DNA from: Rhynochetos jubatus
Lineage: Eukaryota > Chordata > Aves > Eurypygiformes > Rhynochetidae
Reading direction: 5' to 3'
Assembly (NCBI GenBank): GCA_027574665.1
Contig: CM050664.1
Location: 20,018,774 to 20,082,773 of the forward strand
DNA: 64,000 bases
Numbering within the stretch: the first letter of the stretch is position 1; every line of letters starts with the position of its first letter. The notes under the pieces are model-generated. The model did no database searches and was not told where the DNA came from. It worked only from the letters and a program-made list of their open reading frames with translations. The position numbers were made by a program, and so were the translations under genes. Below are positions 1-11,215 of the stretch, piece by piece.

Positions 1-1139
1 CCCCAATTGAGTTACGCCTCACCAATCAATCTCTCCTAAGCATCATGCACTGCTCAAATACCAGGTCCCCAGGTAGCCACTAAATCACTTTAATTAGAGG
101 CTGTTCATTTAAAATTAGAGAAATATTAAAAAAAACAAATTGTACCACAAGATATGCTTACAGCTGGAAATATTTATGAGGTTATTTAGCAAACTGTTTA
201 CTGGTTTCCTTCTTCTTTTCCTTTGTGGCAATGGGCAGGTTTCAGCTGGCCTGACAGGACGCCTGCCCAAGGGAGCTCTCGCAGGATGTTCAGCTCTTCA
301 TCAATCAAGTCATCTACCTTTCACAAATGACCATTCCTTGTCTGCAGTCAAGTTTTCCCCCTTTAATATCCTCTTTGTAACCCAAAAGAGGAAGAGTACT
401 TCTTTATAATAATTGCTTCTTGCCAAGACCTCTGACCCCCCTGTCGCCAGCTTGCTATATAAAGTGAATTTATGAGGCAGAGAGGGATGGATGCCTGTAA
501 AGGGCATTCCAGGAAATGTAATGAAAAAGCTGCTTTTAGCTGCTGAGCAAAGAAAAGCAAGCGCCTGGCAATGCCAAGAAGAAAATTGAAAGCTGGGATG
601 GGATAAGTGAGAAACAGCCCTGCGTGCTCTGAGATTTATAGCAAACATTTCTTTTCTCTTTCTTATTATTCAACATTGAGATGAACCACAGCCCCACGAC
701 GTCTTCCGCGCAAGAGGTCAGCTCATATACTTCCATCTCAATCAGAAACACGACCCAGGCACTAAGCACAGGAGAGACAGAAGCGACGGGGTCCTGGATG
801 CTGCACCAGCTCAGCAGCAAGGAAACGCAGAGCGGGGTGTGTTGCACAGCGGTGCGCTTCTCCCTGCGGCCACGTGTTTTGATCTATGTGAGCTCTTCTG
901 CACCCGATGTAACAAGATGAGAAATGTAGGAAAGAGCAGGGACATGCGCTGAAGCACCTGCACTGCTCTCGATGGGGAAAACCAGTCGGTGTTAATCCTG
1001 GGGGACGGTGCTCTGCGCGACGGAGGGCGAGTCAGCATCTTCTCTCAAAAGGTTTCTCCTACAGGTTAATGCCCTTTAGACTGTCAAATGTGATGCTGGA
1101 AAAATAAGATCAAAGGCTTTAAAATAAGGGAAGCATATT
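1..1139. other. Intergenic stretch, no gene recognised
   Basis: No reading frame here resembles a known protein and I see no convincing repeat family. The first 150 bases are A+T-rich. A TATATAAAG string lies near 451, but nothing gene-like follows it. The part at 680-1040 is richer in G+C with scattered CpG. I assign no function. Confidence 0.5.
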
Positions 1140-1265
1140 TTTTGATTCATACTATTACTATTTTATATCTGAATATTCCTATAGAGCTTTTCATCCTGGA
1201 AGACAGGTCTTTGAACTGCTGTGATTTCACCTATCACTGAGGAGCAACCCCCAGGGTAAAATGTG
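1140..1265 (-). repeat. Ancient MIR/L3-type element tail, antisense
   Basis: Read on the minus strand, this resembles the 3' tail shared by very old amniote SINE/LINE elements: a block like 'caaag...ggatgaaaagc..tata' runs into an A/T-rich end with TAATAGTA. On the plus strand the recognisable words are 'tatagagcttttcatcc' and 'tctttgaactgc'. Divergence is high and the edges are approximate. The family (MIR3, L3 or AmnSINE) is not resolved. Confidence 0.4.
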
Positions 1266-4200
1266 ACAGTTATTATCAGGGTGCATTAATGTTACTCAAC
1301 AGTTCAGGACAGACAGAGACAAATATATCCCATTTAAATCATAGGTTTGAAGAACTACTGCTCTGTGTGGATTAATACCTACACATTTTCCAAAAGTGCT
1401 TTGCGAGTTTTAAAGGACAAGTACTGAAACTCAAATTCTCTGTCTCATCTGTAGGATGCATTCAGCCTCCCACCATTATGCTTTAAATTGAACATCAGTA
1501 TTGTCAAGGAGGGTAACAGAAATGATTCACCCGTAGCATCTACTTCTGCATCCACAGATTCTGATGGGGATCTCCAAACCAGCAATCAAGGAGATTCACC
1601 CTGCGGAGATTTGTTGAGGTGATACTTAGAAATGGTTCAGTTGAATACAAGGCTGGAAGGACTAAATCACAGCAGACTGTTCACATCATAGAGAAAGGAA
1701 AACTGCGTGGGATGTCCACTCTAAACTAATACTGACAGCTGGTTCTAAGTCAGAACTTGGATTCCTAAATGATAACTTTTTAACAGGCCTTAGGACTGAT
1801 AAATGAAGTTCACTCACAAGTATGTTCATAATCATCAACCATGAAGCAGCGTAGCTGATAGGAAGGCACAGGGCTCACAGAATTTTTCAACACCCCACTT
1901 CATAAAAATCCAAACTATGAAATGAAGTCTTTAAAGCCAGTACCCCGCTAAAAGGCTCAGGTTCTTTACAAAACAGCGTCCTTCCTTGATGACCTGGGAA
2001 GCCGTGCTGGTCCCCCAGCCCCAGGTATCTCTGACCTACAACGAAGCCCTTCAGAAAAAGCAGCCAAACGCGCGTTATCCCAACTGCTGTCACAACCACG
2101 TGCTGCAGAGCTGGACCGCTCCAGCACCCAGGCTGCAGCTTTCCAACCATCTGTGAGGTGACCGCATTGGACTGGTCAAGCTGCAGAGTGAGTAGCTAAC
2201 AAGCATTAACAACATCTAGCCCATGTGTTCTGTCTAGTAAAATGCCAACCCATCTGTCTGTAACATTAGCGACTCCATAGAAGCCATATGCAGGAGAGAC
2301 ATAAATTAGGGAGAGAAAAATCTCCCGTTACTTTCTCTGAAATGACTCTGCAGTTGTAGCCTGCAATGCCAGGGCCTGGGTGTTATTTAAGTTCTGTTTT
2401 CCCAGTCAAATCACAGCCTCACATAGCTCTCCAGCCCTGAGATCCAGAGGCAGTTTCTGGTCTGCGTCTGGACCCGATGAACGTGTTAGCTTGGCACAAA
2501 GGGAAAAGAAGGTGCAACTGAAACCGGGTCCCAAACCTCTGTCCCAGGAGACCTAGAAGCCGACAGATAACTCGAGGGAGACACCACGGACTCACAAATG
2601 ATCCCAGTGCACAAGAATCCCTCACTTAGGGAACTCATGTCATTAACCAGCCAAGTTGCTTATCACATTCCTCTCCATCTCCCTTGCTGGGAGGAGAGCT
2701 GGAAGCAACAGAGAACCAAGAACGGGGACCTTCTGGAACATGAGAAGGAAGCGCCTAAGGGAGAAATGCAAAAAACATCATCTGTGTGGGCTTTAATTAT
2801 GATGGCCTGATTCCCAAAGCAGGGAGGTACTCCACTGGTGAACTGCAGCTGTGAGCACGAGGTCTGTAAGAGAACATGAGCAGCTAAGTTTGCAAAACCC
2901 TGCACCGACGAGAGACGTCTGGAACCATGGTGAATTCTGACAGCAACTTTTTGCAAGCTGCCGCGTTGCCAGGGAGATAAGCATCCACTCCCCAGAGCAA
3001 ACCACCGCTCCCCAACAGGCAGAATGTGCTGGAGCTTTCACCGCTCGCTGAGTCACACCAGGCATGCGCTGTTCCTCTGCTGAGTTGCTTCTGCATCGTG
3101 CTTCTGCCAGGGGCCTCTGCTTTCCTTTCTCCGGATTAGAACAGATAAGCAGGAAAACCCAAGGCTCATCCACCCCAGGTGAAGTACTCGCACATGATAC
3201 AGGGTGCAAATAGGTCATACAGACTTCAGGGATCACCAGCTGCCAACTGGAAAAGAACCCTGTCATCTGGGAGTCTAGTTTTGCAAGAGATGGAGGCTGA
3301 GCGCACGCTGGAACGGTTAAATGAGTGTATTACACACGACTGCGAGGCACGTCTCGCTGGAGAGACTGCTGCTCCATGACACAGCAGACACTAGTGTGTG
3401 ATTAATGCATTTATCCTCCCCATCTTTTTGGTACCCTTCTGGAAGTCTTGTCATGAGCAGGGTGGACGGAAGGCTGAAGAACTGAACAAGAAGATGCTGT
3501 GACCAACAGTGGCTCAAGAGACCATAAACGATGAAGTTAATGACAAGCAGACAATTAGACCTCAGATATGTGGCTGAAGGATGGGACAGTATATGGAGCA
3601 TGCCTGTTCCCGGCTCATTGAGTTTGCAAGGCTTGTGGGGGAAGGAGCAACAGATGGACCTGATGGCAGATTACAGCTGAAATTCTCACCCTGTTTATTC
3701 ATTACCCTCTTCTAGCTCTTGTTTGTCACAGTCTGGCACCCTGGGCTAAAATGCAGGTTTAAGCCTTACATCGAGGAAACGGGTGACATATTAGTCACCT
3801 CTGCTCAGAGCCAGTGTTCTGTGTTACAGTCGGCGCTACGGAGACCAAAGCCACCGCTCGACTAAGCGAGAAGAACTGGGCAATAATTACCTCTTCCTAT
3901 GGGGCTGCGTGACTCGCTTATAGTTATGATCTGCCAGAGTGGAATTTAAGTGTTTGCTTTGGAAATAACATTAGTTGCTGTTGCAACATCAATAACCAAA
4001 TTTCACAGTCTTAGCGTGAGTTGAGGAAGGCCCTTTTTATTGCTCTCGCATTTTTGCTGGCTCACACTTTCTTCGTTTTTCTTCATTTGAAATCGCTGTC
4101 ATCAGCACGACTGTCAACAGGACCAAAGACAGCGTGAGTTGTCACTACCCAGAAAGTTGAAGAAGGAACGGAAAGTTGATTTTGAACACACAAAATGTTT

Positions 4201-6405
4201 CTTGTGTCTTTAAAGAATGAATTTTAACTGTTAAAAGCTCACAACCCCCCTGTGGGGAAGCACGTTTCTCAGACCGCATCTATAGCCCCACGTCAAAACT
4301 TACACTGGGGGAGAAGATGCCATTATTTAAAAAATGTCATTATTGCTTTCTCAGCTTCAAGACTTCTGAGTTCATGGAGCTGGTGGTTACCAGTAGCTGT
4401 ATTTACAGAGTTGCTCAACCAGACATCGGCAGGAAAAACTGAAGACCAAGATGGTAAGGAAGCCAGTCAACTGGCCTTTGCAGGTTGGGTATATTCTGCC
4501 TTTGAGAAATGGGCTTTTAATGGTAAACCCAGTGTGAAACAGCCACAGGACTCCCCTCTCCTCCAGCAGATCTGATCTCACCGTAAGAAGGAAGCCCACA
4601 GCTGAAGAGACAGAGGTTGAAGCTAAGGAGTGAATAAATAGGAAGATTTCAGTATTCAGTGAGAAAGGAAAAGAAATCCCACTGTATCCCTCGAGGGGAC
4701 ACTCAGACCTTTGGGCTATGATGCATTTGCTGAAAACTTCTGCTGCTGCCGCCTGTGCTGTCATTTGGCACTAAGCTCCTGAAGAACATGGCAAGACAGC
4801 GCTGCTGGTTCTCATGTCTGGATGAACATGCTCCTCTTCCCACAGGGAAAAGGAGAGGTTTTCTATTGAGTGAATGCACCATGTTTGAGCAACCTCGGAG
4901 GAATCTGCCTCGGGCCCTGCCCATCTGACACACATCTGACTGGTTGTCTCTTCCTGCCGGTGTGCTCCCACTGACGTGCTGCCATCGCCAGTCAGCTCCT
5001 TTCGCTGGAGGTGCAGGGTGGGGGGAAAGATTTATGCCGACACCATGTATGCAATTATCAAAACAGAAGACAAGACACCCGGATATCACACAAATTGATG
5101 CATTTTTGCTGGCAGGCTTTTTGCATGATCCAGTAACAGCTGTCACGCTTCAACCTCTCTCATCTGAGCTCCGCTACCACTTCAGCATCCTTCCACATCC
5201 CTTAAGAGGGCTTTCTTCCCTTCCCTTATGCGGCTTTCTCCAGATGCCACAGCAAAGCAGGCAAAAGCATGGGATGCAAGGGGAAGACAGCGTGATTGGT
5301 TTTCATGGCAGCATTAAAATGTAATGTTCACTTCTTTAGGCAAGATGCCGCTAATTAGCAATGACCTCGAGGCAACCAAGCTGCTCAACCAGCAATCTCT
5401 CCCACTCTCGAGCTCTTCAAAATTTGCCCTTTTCCCGTGCCAAGTCTTTTGGCAATCTTCCCTAAAGCCCAATAGCAATCTGCAGACGTACACATATGTT
5501 GTCCAGTGTCTTCTACAGAAAGGTGTGGGGGGGAGAGTTGGAATGGAGCTCGGGCTTCGTATGTGTGTCAACCACATCCCCCACCCCGCGTAACATTAAG
5601 GACATGCCTACAAGTTTCCCTGCCAGATCAGCTCCTGCTGTGAACTCTGCAGCCTGGGAGCCTGTTACTCCCCACATCCTCCTGGTTTTCATCACTCCAT
5701 GCTTACGTTTGCTTTCGTAAATAGATACAACCTTTCCAAAATTAACAGAAGAAGAGAACTTCTTTTGGCAGAAAATCAGCTTTAGAAAGATGGAGGAATA
5801 TAACATTTCCCAAACATTTGAAAACCGCAGACTAAAGATATGTGTTAGTCTCCCCAGCACATGCTGGTTTTGCTCATTATTCTGAATGTTAATACATTAA
5901 TAGATCCTCTCCTGGTTAACGTCTGTACTAGGCTCTCTTTCTAGGAACACATATGGTTCCTTCTTGCCACAACATTGGAACAGAGAGACAAAATATTTAA
6001 ACAGTGGCACTAATGAAAGATTTTGTCCCCCCTATCCCAATGTAAATAACTAAGGCTGGAGCCAACCCTTAGCTCTAAAAGCTTCTTATCTTTCAAAAAG
6101 TTCTTAACCAAATCTGGACATACTGGCTGAGGCCCATTTGAAATAACTGGGCTGTCTGTGGGGATGACACTGCAGCAATAAAGCCAGTGTCCAGCATTCA
6201 CTCACCTCACAGGAGAGCTCTGTGTTGGCTGGAAGGAGCACATGCTACTTGGGCATGTAACGAGACTATTAGTGAGGCATGAGCCTGCACGGGCTGGTCC
6301 CACCTGCAGAGGAAGATCCAGGATGCTGCACGCAAAGAGCGGGGATGGTTTTCTTCCCCCACACCTCCAAGGCTGAAGGTCTGCCCTGAATTAAGATAAT
6401 TTGGC
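1266..6405. other. Intergenic stretch, no gene recognised
   Basis: About 5 kb with only short, unrelated open frames (longest near 150 codons), none recognisable. The sequence is mostly unique in appearance, of middling G+C, with no clear repeat. Around 3990-4140 there is T-rich, CNE-like sequence, but the signal is too weak to call. Confidence 0.45.
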
Positions 6406-6432
6406 GGGGGGGGGGGGGGGGCGGGCCAGGGG
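6406..6432 (+). repeat. G-run with G-quadruplex potential
   Basis: Sixteen consecutive G residues at 6406-6421 are followed by C, GGG, CCA and GGGGG. This gives at least four G-tracts within 27 bases, so a quadruplex on the plus strand is possible. Runs like this are often collapsed or miscounted in assemblies, so the length is uncertain. Confidence 0.8.
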
Positions 6433-6759
6433 GAATACACAGGACTCTCCCAGCTGGGATACATTTCTCTCCCAGCTGGCCACAGTCAGCAGCATTCATC
6501 CCACCTGGTGAAGGACACGGTAATTGCCCAGCACACAGCCCAGAAAGTAGTGAAAAATTCTGATAGAGGCTATCGGGCTTGTCTTGTGTCATAGGTCAAT
6601 TGCCATTGCAGAACTGCCTAAAAGATCTGTTCTCCCTCATTTTTCCCCATGCTATGCCATTCCCTTTCCTCTCTGCCATAGGTCCTGTACGAATCCTACC
6701 TGTCTAAAGCTCTAAGATCAACAGCAGTTGACAGTGACACAACCCTACTGCAAGCAAAC

Positions 6760-6795
6760 TCCTGAAATGTAAAAAACCTTTTTACATTTCAAGGA
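6760..6795. other. Perfect 13-bp fold-back hairpin
   Basis: The arm TGAAATGTAAAAA (6763-6775) is followed by the three-base loop ACC and its exact reverse complement (6779-6791). With a one-base bulge at 6792 the stem extends by three more pairs (TCC at 6760-6762 with GGA at 6793-6795). The loop is too short for a microRNA precursor. Neither arm belongs to a repeat I recognise. Confidence 0.85.
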
Positions 6796-7073
6796 CCGAG
6801 ACCTGCGAGGGGAGGGGCTCCAGGTTTGTACTCCAGAAAACAGCTCTGACTACAGAGCTGAAACACAGTGTGAAAACAAAAGCTCTCGAAACCTGCTTTC
6901 ACACATTCCCCAGCGCGCCCAGAGGTGTTCCTGCTATGATACACCTAACAACGCTCTTGAGAATTGTTTTCACAAGCTAAAAATACAAACAAAACAGCAA
7001 AAGAGTCAAGAAGTATTTCTTCAAATGCCTCGAATCTAGGCTATTTGTGCTCTAAATATGTTGTAGAAACAGT

Positions 7074-7076
<3 letters not shown>

Positions 7077-7115
<39 letters not shown>
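7077..7115. repeat. (TA)n microsatellite
   Basis: About 39 bases of uninterrupted alternating TA, roughly 19 units. Such tracts are polymorphic and can extrude as cruciforms. It lies within ordinary A+T-rich intergenic sequence with no gene nearby. Confidence 0.95.
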
Positions 7116-7118
<3 letters not shown>

Positions 7119-9197
7119 GATGTTACATAAGGCCACGGGAAAGACCTCGCAGACAATGAATGCCATAATACAGAGCACGTCCCGACTAAGCTGGCAGGTT
7201 TGTTTTAGACCACTGACCTCTGTCCTGCTCAACCAGCCTGTATTTTACAATTCAAGTTGCAGTTATCTGCGTGTATACAAATGTACATGAGACACTTGCA
7301 TTCTTTCTTGTGTAAAAACACAGAAAGCAGAAGATGGAGATGAGAAAACAAGTAGATGAGTTTCCTTGGAGGTTTCATAGACAAAGATGTTGAAACAAAG
7401 TAATTTAAAACCAGAAAGAATCCTACAAACAAAGTGCTTCTGAGCATCGCATTTCACTTGCTTGTTTTCAACTTCATTTCAGAAGAAGCCTCAGAGGGAA
7501 CCAAACCACTTTAGTTGCTGCTTCCTCACTCCTGACATCATCTGGAGAACTTCACCAACTTCCTTACCTACCTGCTACACGCCAAACTTTCCAGAACAAG
7601 TAAGCCTAGAGCAATGAGGAGAATTAAAAAACATTAGCTAGTCATTGCTCCCCACACCTCTGAAGGGTAGGGAAGCACCAGAATTGGAGAGAAGGAGAAA
7701 TGGGCGTCTGCAAGGCAACTCCAAACTATGCAAAGGACGCTCGGCACTCGAGTCCCATTTGCCTCCTTGGCTGCAGAAACCAGCGCCTTCTCAAACTACA
7801 GGGCTGGGAGGGAACACGAGACGTGGGATTAATAACATTTTGCAATCAATCGATCATAAACTCCCCACAAGGCTGTAGAAAGGGGATGCCCACAATAAAG
7901 CCCACAGTGATGCTGTGGATGCAGCACCCGAGCGAGGGCTCAGCCAGCCTCTGCCTTCAGTGTGCAGAGGGCTGCTCCAGCCCAACAACCAACCTATTCA
8001 TCCCAATGACTGCTCCATTCAGGGCAAGCTGACACTCGGTTCCCACAACAAGACCCTGCAAATGCCTTTATTTAACCAGGAAAACAGATTTGTGTTGTTT
8101 CTAAAGGCAAATGAATCTAGGTTTGGCTGCAGAGGGCTGAGCTGTGTTTCTCTCAGTGCCAACAAAAGCATCGGGATTGCGGAGGAGACGAGACTGTGTT
8201 TGCCTTCAGTCTCCCAAGGATCGTATCTGAGCAGCGAAAAGGGCTCACGCGGCACAACAGATCGGGCTGCAACTGTAAAGAAGTTCAACACTTTTGAGGC
8301 TGTTTCTCTCAAGTTCTCAACGAAATATTTTGAATTTAGTTAAAGACTTCCCACAGTTTACTGGTTTGCAGTGAGAGTGGGGCATCTTGGGGAGGGGATG
8401 GTGAAGCGTAACGTTTCTCAGGCTAGTCAAGGAAGATGCTATTCTTTATTATTCCGTCACTTTTCAGCACATCTGTGGCCCCACGTGTGGCAAAGCTCTG
8501 CCCAAAGATGCAAATGTGAGTGTTTCATCACTGAATGTTCCTGCCTGTGTGCTCCAGACAGAAGGTAAACGGGGAAAGAGGTCCCCAGAGAAGCGCTGTG
8601 AAGCACCGAGGGTCATGGGGCAGGTCAGCAGAGGAGCCGGGAGCCATGTACAGCTCCTGCAAGTCCTTCCGAACACCCAGGCTGCGGGGTCTCTCCACAT
8701 CCACACAGCCGGGAAACCCCTGCTGCTAAAGTGCAAAGGCAGAGATCGATGTAATGAGATGGATTATTCTTAAGTCACTATGGAGGGATGCACAATTCTT
8801 TACTTTTAGCGACTGGTTATTTAACCTTAATGCTCCACTGATGTTATTCCTTGTATGGAATTTCATGTACGTGTCTATGGACGAATTTGCAGTATATAAA
8901 TAGCGTAGATCAGAGGTGACCTTTACGTTTGTGCGTGTGGAGATTCATACAGCATGAGGGCTAGCTAGGAGGCTCAAGTCATTAAGATATGTCCTCATCT
9001 AAAGTTTCTTATGAATTATTTGTAAGCTATTTTCTCACTTATTTTGTTATAATACTCCCACATACTCACCAACCAGTAAAAATAGCCTAACCATGAATAC
9101 ATGTTTCGGAAGTCTGTTTGCCTATTTTTCTTTTGTACAGCAGCTGCTGTTGCCATGCTGTCGTTGCTATGTTTCCCTTTTGCTTTCTTTTTCTTAA
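7116..9197. other. Intergenic stretch with A+T-rich distal part
   Basis: No gene recognised. The part at about 8740-9060 is repeat-free and A+T-rich. It holds a TATA-box-like string (TATATAAATA near 8892) and several ATTA words, so it could be regulatory, but no transcript structure follows. The rest is unremarkable. Confidence 0.4.
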
Positions 9198-9212
9198 GGG
9201 GGGGGGGGGGGG
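9198..9212 (+). repeat. Poly(G) run
   Basis: Fifteen consecutive G residues preceded by a T-rich tract. This is simple sequence; the exact length in an assembly is unreliable. Confidence 0.9.
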
Positions 9213-9289
9213 ATCTATTCCCTAAACATGCTAGACTCAGTTCATGGAACAAAATACTTGAGGTATAGCCTAGAGGAATATAGCATAAT

Positions 9290-9480
9290 CTGGCTGGAAT
9301 ATAGCTTATGTGTAGAAGAAAGTCCTTTTGACACTAATACACATTTTTCTCTGAAAAAGTTAAGGAAATTATAAATACTATTTAGATTGACTATCAGAAA
9401 GCTTCAGGTAAAGATAATTTGAAAAGAATATTAATGTATCTTAGAAGCTGGACAGTGAAAGGTAGAACTCCATGCTGAAC
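9290..9480 (+). pseudogene. Degenerate CR1-type LINE, reverse-transcriptase segment
   Basis: Read in frame from 9324, the sequence gives PFDTNTHFSLKKLRKL. This aligns by eye with the reverse-transcriptase block 'AFDTVSHDILINKLGKYG' of amniote CR1 LINEs and is followed by a decayed counterpart of the 'TIRWVHNWL' stretch. The copy contains an in-frame stop and is non-functional. It is far more diverged than the CR1 3' ends at 16.1 and 40.8 kb. The same element appears to resume beyond 9.9 kb. Recognition is from memory of the family, without alignment. Confidence 0.55.
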
Positions 9481-9890
9481 TGTAAGTTGCTAAGGAGGTA
9501 TGGGGAAGAAAAGATGCAAAAGAATAGATGTGGCCACATCTCAGCTGGCAGATAAGATAAAGAAGTTGCTCAATAAGCTTGTCAAAATACTCATTAAAGC
9601 TCAAAAGCTAAAATTTGGCTCTGTGGGATGGCCCTGGGAAATCCACATGCTATTTCCAAAGGTCACAGGTCCAAGGTATAAAATTTGACTCTGGGCTGTG
9701 GGCCCCAGGTTGCCACCTCCTGCCTCTGGTCCCTGCATGAAGAGCACTGGGACTTTGCTGAACTGGGGTTGGGGCTCAGCAATTAAGCTCTGGAAAGATG
9801 TTGCTTTGGGTTGCCCATCCCTCCTTTGCCTCTCAGCTCCAGAGAAACTTGGATGATCCTTCCACCCATCGTCTCCTACCAACCTGCACG
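9480..9890 (+). mobile_element. Possible solo-LTR-like fossil inside the CR1
   Basis: The CR1 reading is lost here and resumes beyond about 9.9 kb, leaving more sequence than the LINE should have at this point. The block begins near TGTAAGTTGC, holds a TATA-like TATAAAAT at 9677-9684 and ends near CCTGCA. An AAAATTTG(G/A)CTCTG word occurs twice, 70 bases apart (9610 and 9680). This is LTR-like, but the family is not recognised, the edges are unsettled and no flanking target duplication was found. If real it is a lone old LTR with no internal retroviral region. Confidence 0.28.
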
Positions 9891-10345
9891 GGGGCCTGAG
9901 AAGGAAATATGTCCAAGGGAAAATATGATGACAAGAATCGGTGTTTTCAGCCCAGCTACTGATAATTTAGGAGACAGAGAAAAACCTATGAGATGGCGAA
10001 ATGACTAGAGTGGGTCAGGAGTGTGGAGAACTGCATGGGACCACGAGGACCCGTGAAATTTGGGTCACTGGGCAATGCTACAGCAGAAGAAATTCAGTAT
10101 GGACAAGTGCAGTCTAGTGCATGTTCTGCCAATTTAAAGGACTCTTAACACGCTGGTGGGTTTGGAAATGATGTAACCTCTCAGAATAAAAAGCCAAGTG
10201 CCACTGTGGCCAGCTTAAAGACAATTTCTCAGTGTAGAGTGTCACTCAAAACAGCAAGTAAAATGTCAAAATAAGATGTGTTTAAAAAAACAAGGCTAGA
10301 AGTATCATGTCAGGGTTTTATACAAGTTGGGAGCATGTCCTCTTC
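9891..10345 (+). pseudogene. Degenerate CR1-type LINE, end of ORF2 region
   Basis: At 10087-10125 one frame reads KKFSMDKCSLVHV, which matches the conserved CR1 stretch 'MKFNVDKCKVMHV' just after the reverse-transcriptase core. About 110 bases later VSLKTASKMSK corresponds to 'AAVKKANRMLGII'. Stops and frame changes show a dead copy. With 9290-9480 it probably forms a single element split by the block between them. The first 150 bases are too decayed to place firmly. Confidence 0.58.
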
Positions 10346-11129
10346 TCCTGGGCAGTCAGTCAGCCTTGGTGAATTCAGTACAAAATGAGGGCAAAAGTTA
10401 AATTGGGTTTCCCTTGTTTGAGGCATGTGCTATGTAATCTGCCTCCTTCCTCTGAAGATCATCTCCATCACTGACTGCACCCCTGGGTCACTGGGAGAGA
10501 CACTAAAGGCTGGAACAATTTACTGCAGAATTAAGAAGGCCAACAGTAAAACAGAGATGGGCAATGTGGCGAATGCTGAGTAGGATGCTACACTAGAAAA
10601 GAGACTTCCAGTATTTCAGGTGTTCTTCAGCTATTACCCAACTTGACTGAGGTGAGTGGTACAAAGCACAGATGGATTCAAGACACCCCCTTCTCTTTCT
10701 GGAGTATGTCTGCAGTAGCTGCCACTTGTCTGCATGGAAAACCATGTTTTTCTAGGTAAAAAAAACCCAAGTCCTGCCTGACCTGCATGGGGCACAGCTG
10801 CTACTCCTGACTATAAGCTTAAAGCACAGCAGCATCGAGACCGGTTCTGCCATTCACTGTGCTTTACTCCTGCCTTTACCCACATCCCATCAGCCCCAGA
10901 CTTTGGAGTTTACCAAAACCCGTCCACTGATGCCACCATCCATGAGCACCACCACTTCCAGCCATGCCAAAGAAATCATACAGAGCTCTGTAGTCCCACA
11001 ATTAAGACCTAGGAGTCAGAAGCTTCTGACTTTATTCCTCACTTTGGGTCCCAGCATGAACTACACAAGCAGCATCATTTATCTGCATCTCAATATCCTC
11101 ACCCTCCACTAGAACTAATAACAACTCCT
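10346..11129. other. Unassigned sequence after the old CR1
   Basis: This may include further decayed CR1 3' sequence but nothing aligns clearly. CpG is scarce. A short open frame at 10903-11112 has no recognisable product. Confidence 0.35.
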
Positions 11130-11215
11130 CCACCAAGCAGGCATGCTGTGAGAATCAATTGGTATTTGTAAAGGCCTTTGAGAAGTGTAAGGCACAGTCT
11201 GTATGTGAAAATTAT
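11130..11215 (+). repeat. Ancient MIR/L3-type element tail
   Basis: The words 'ctgtgagaatcaattgg', 'gtaaaggcctttgagaag' and a terminal 'aaaattatt' follow the order of the shared tail 'ttgtgaggattaaa..gtaaagcgctttgaga..tattatt'. This is a very old, amniote-age class of SINE/LINE end. Boundaries are approximate. Confidence 0.5.
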
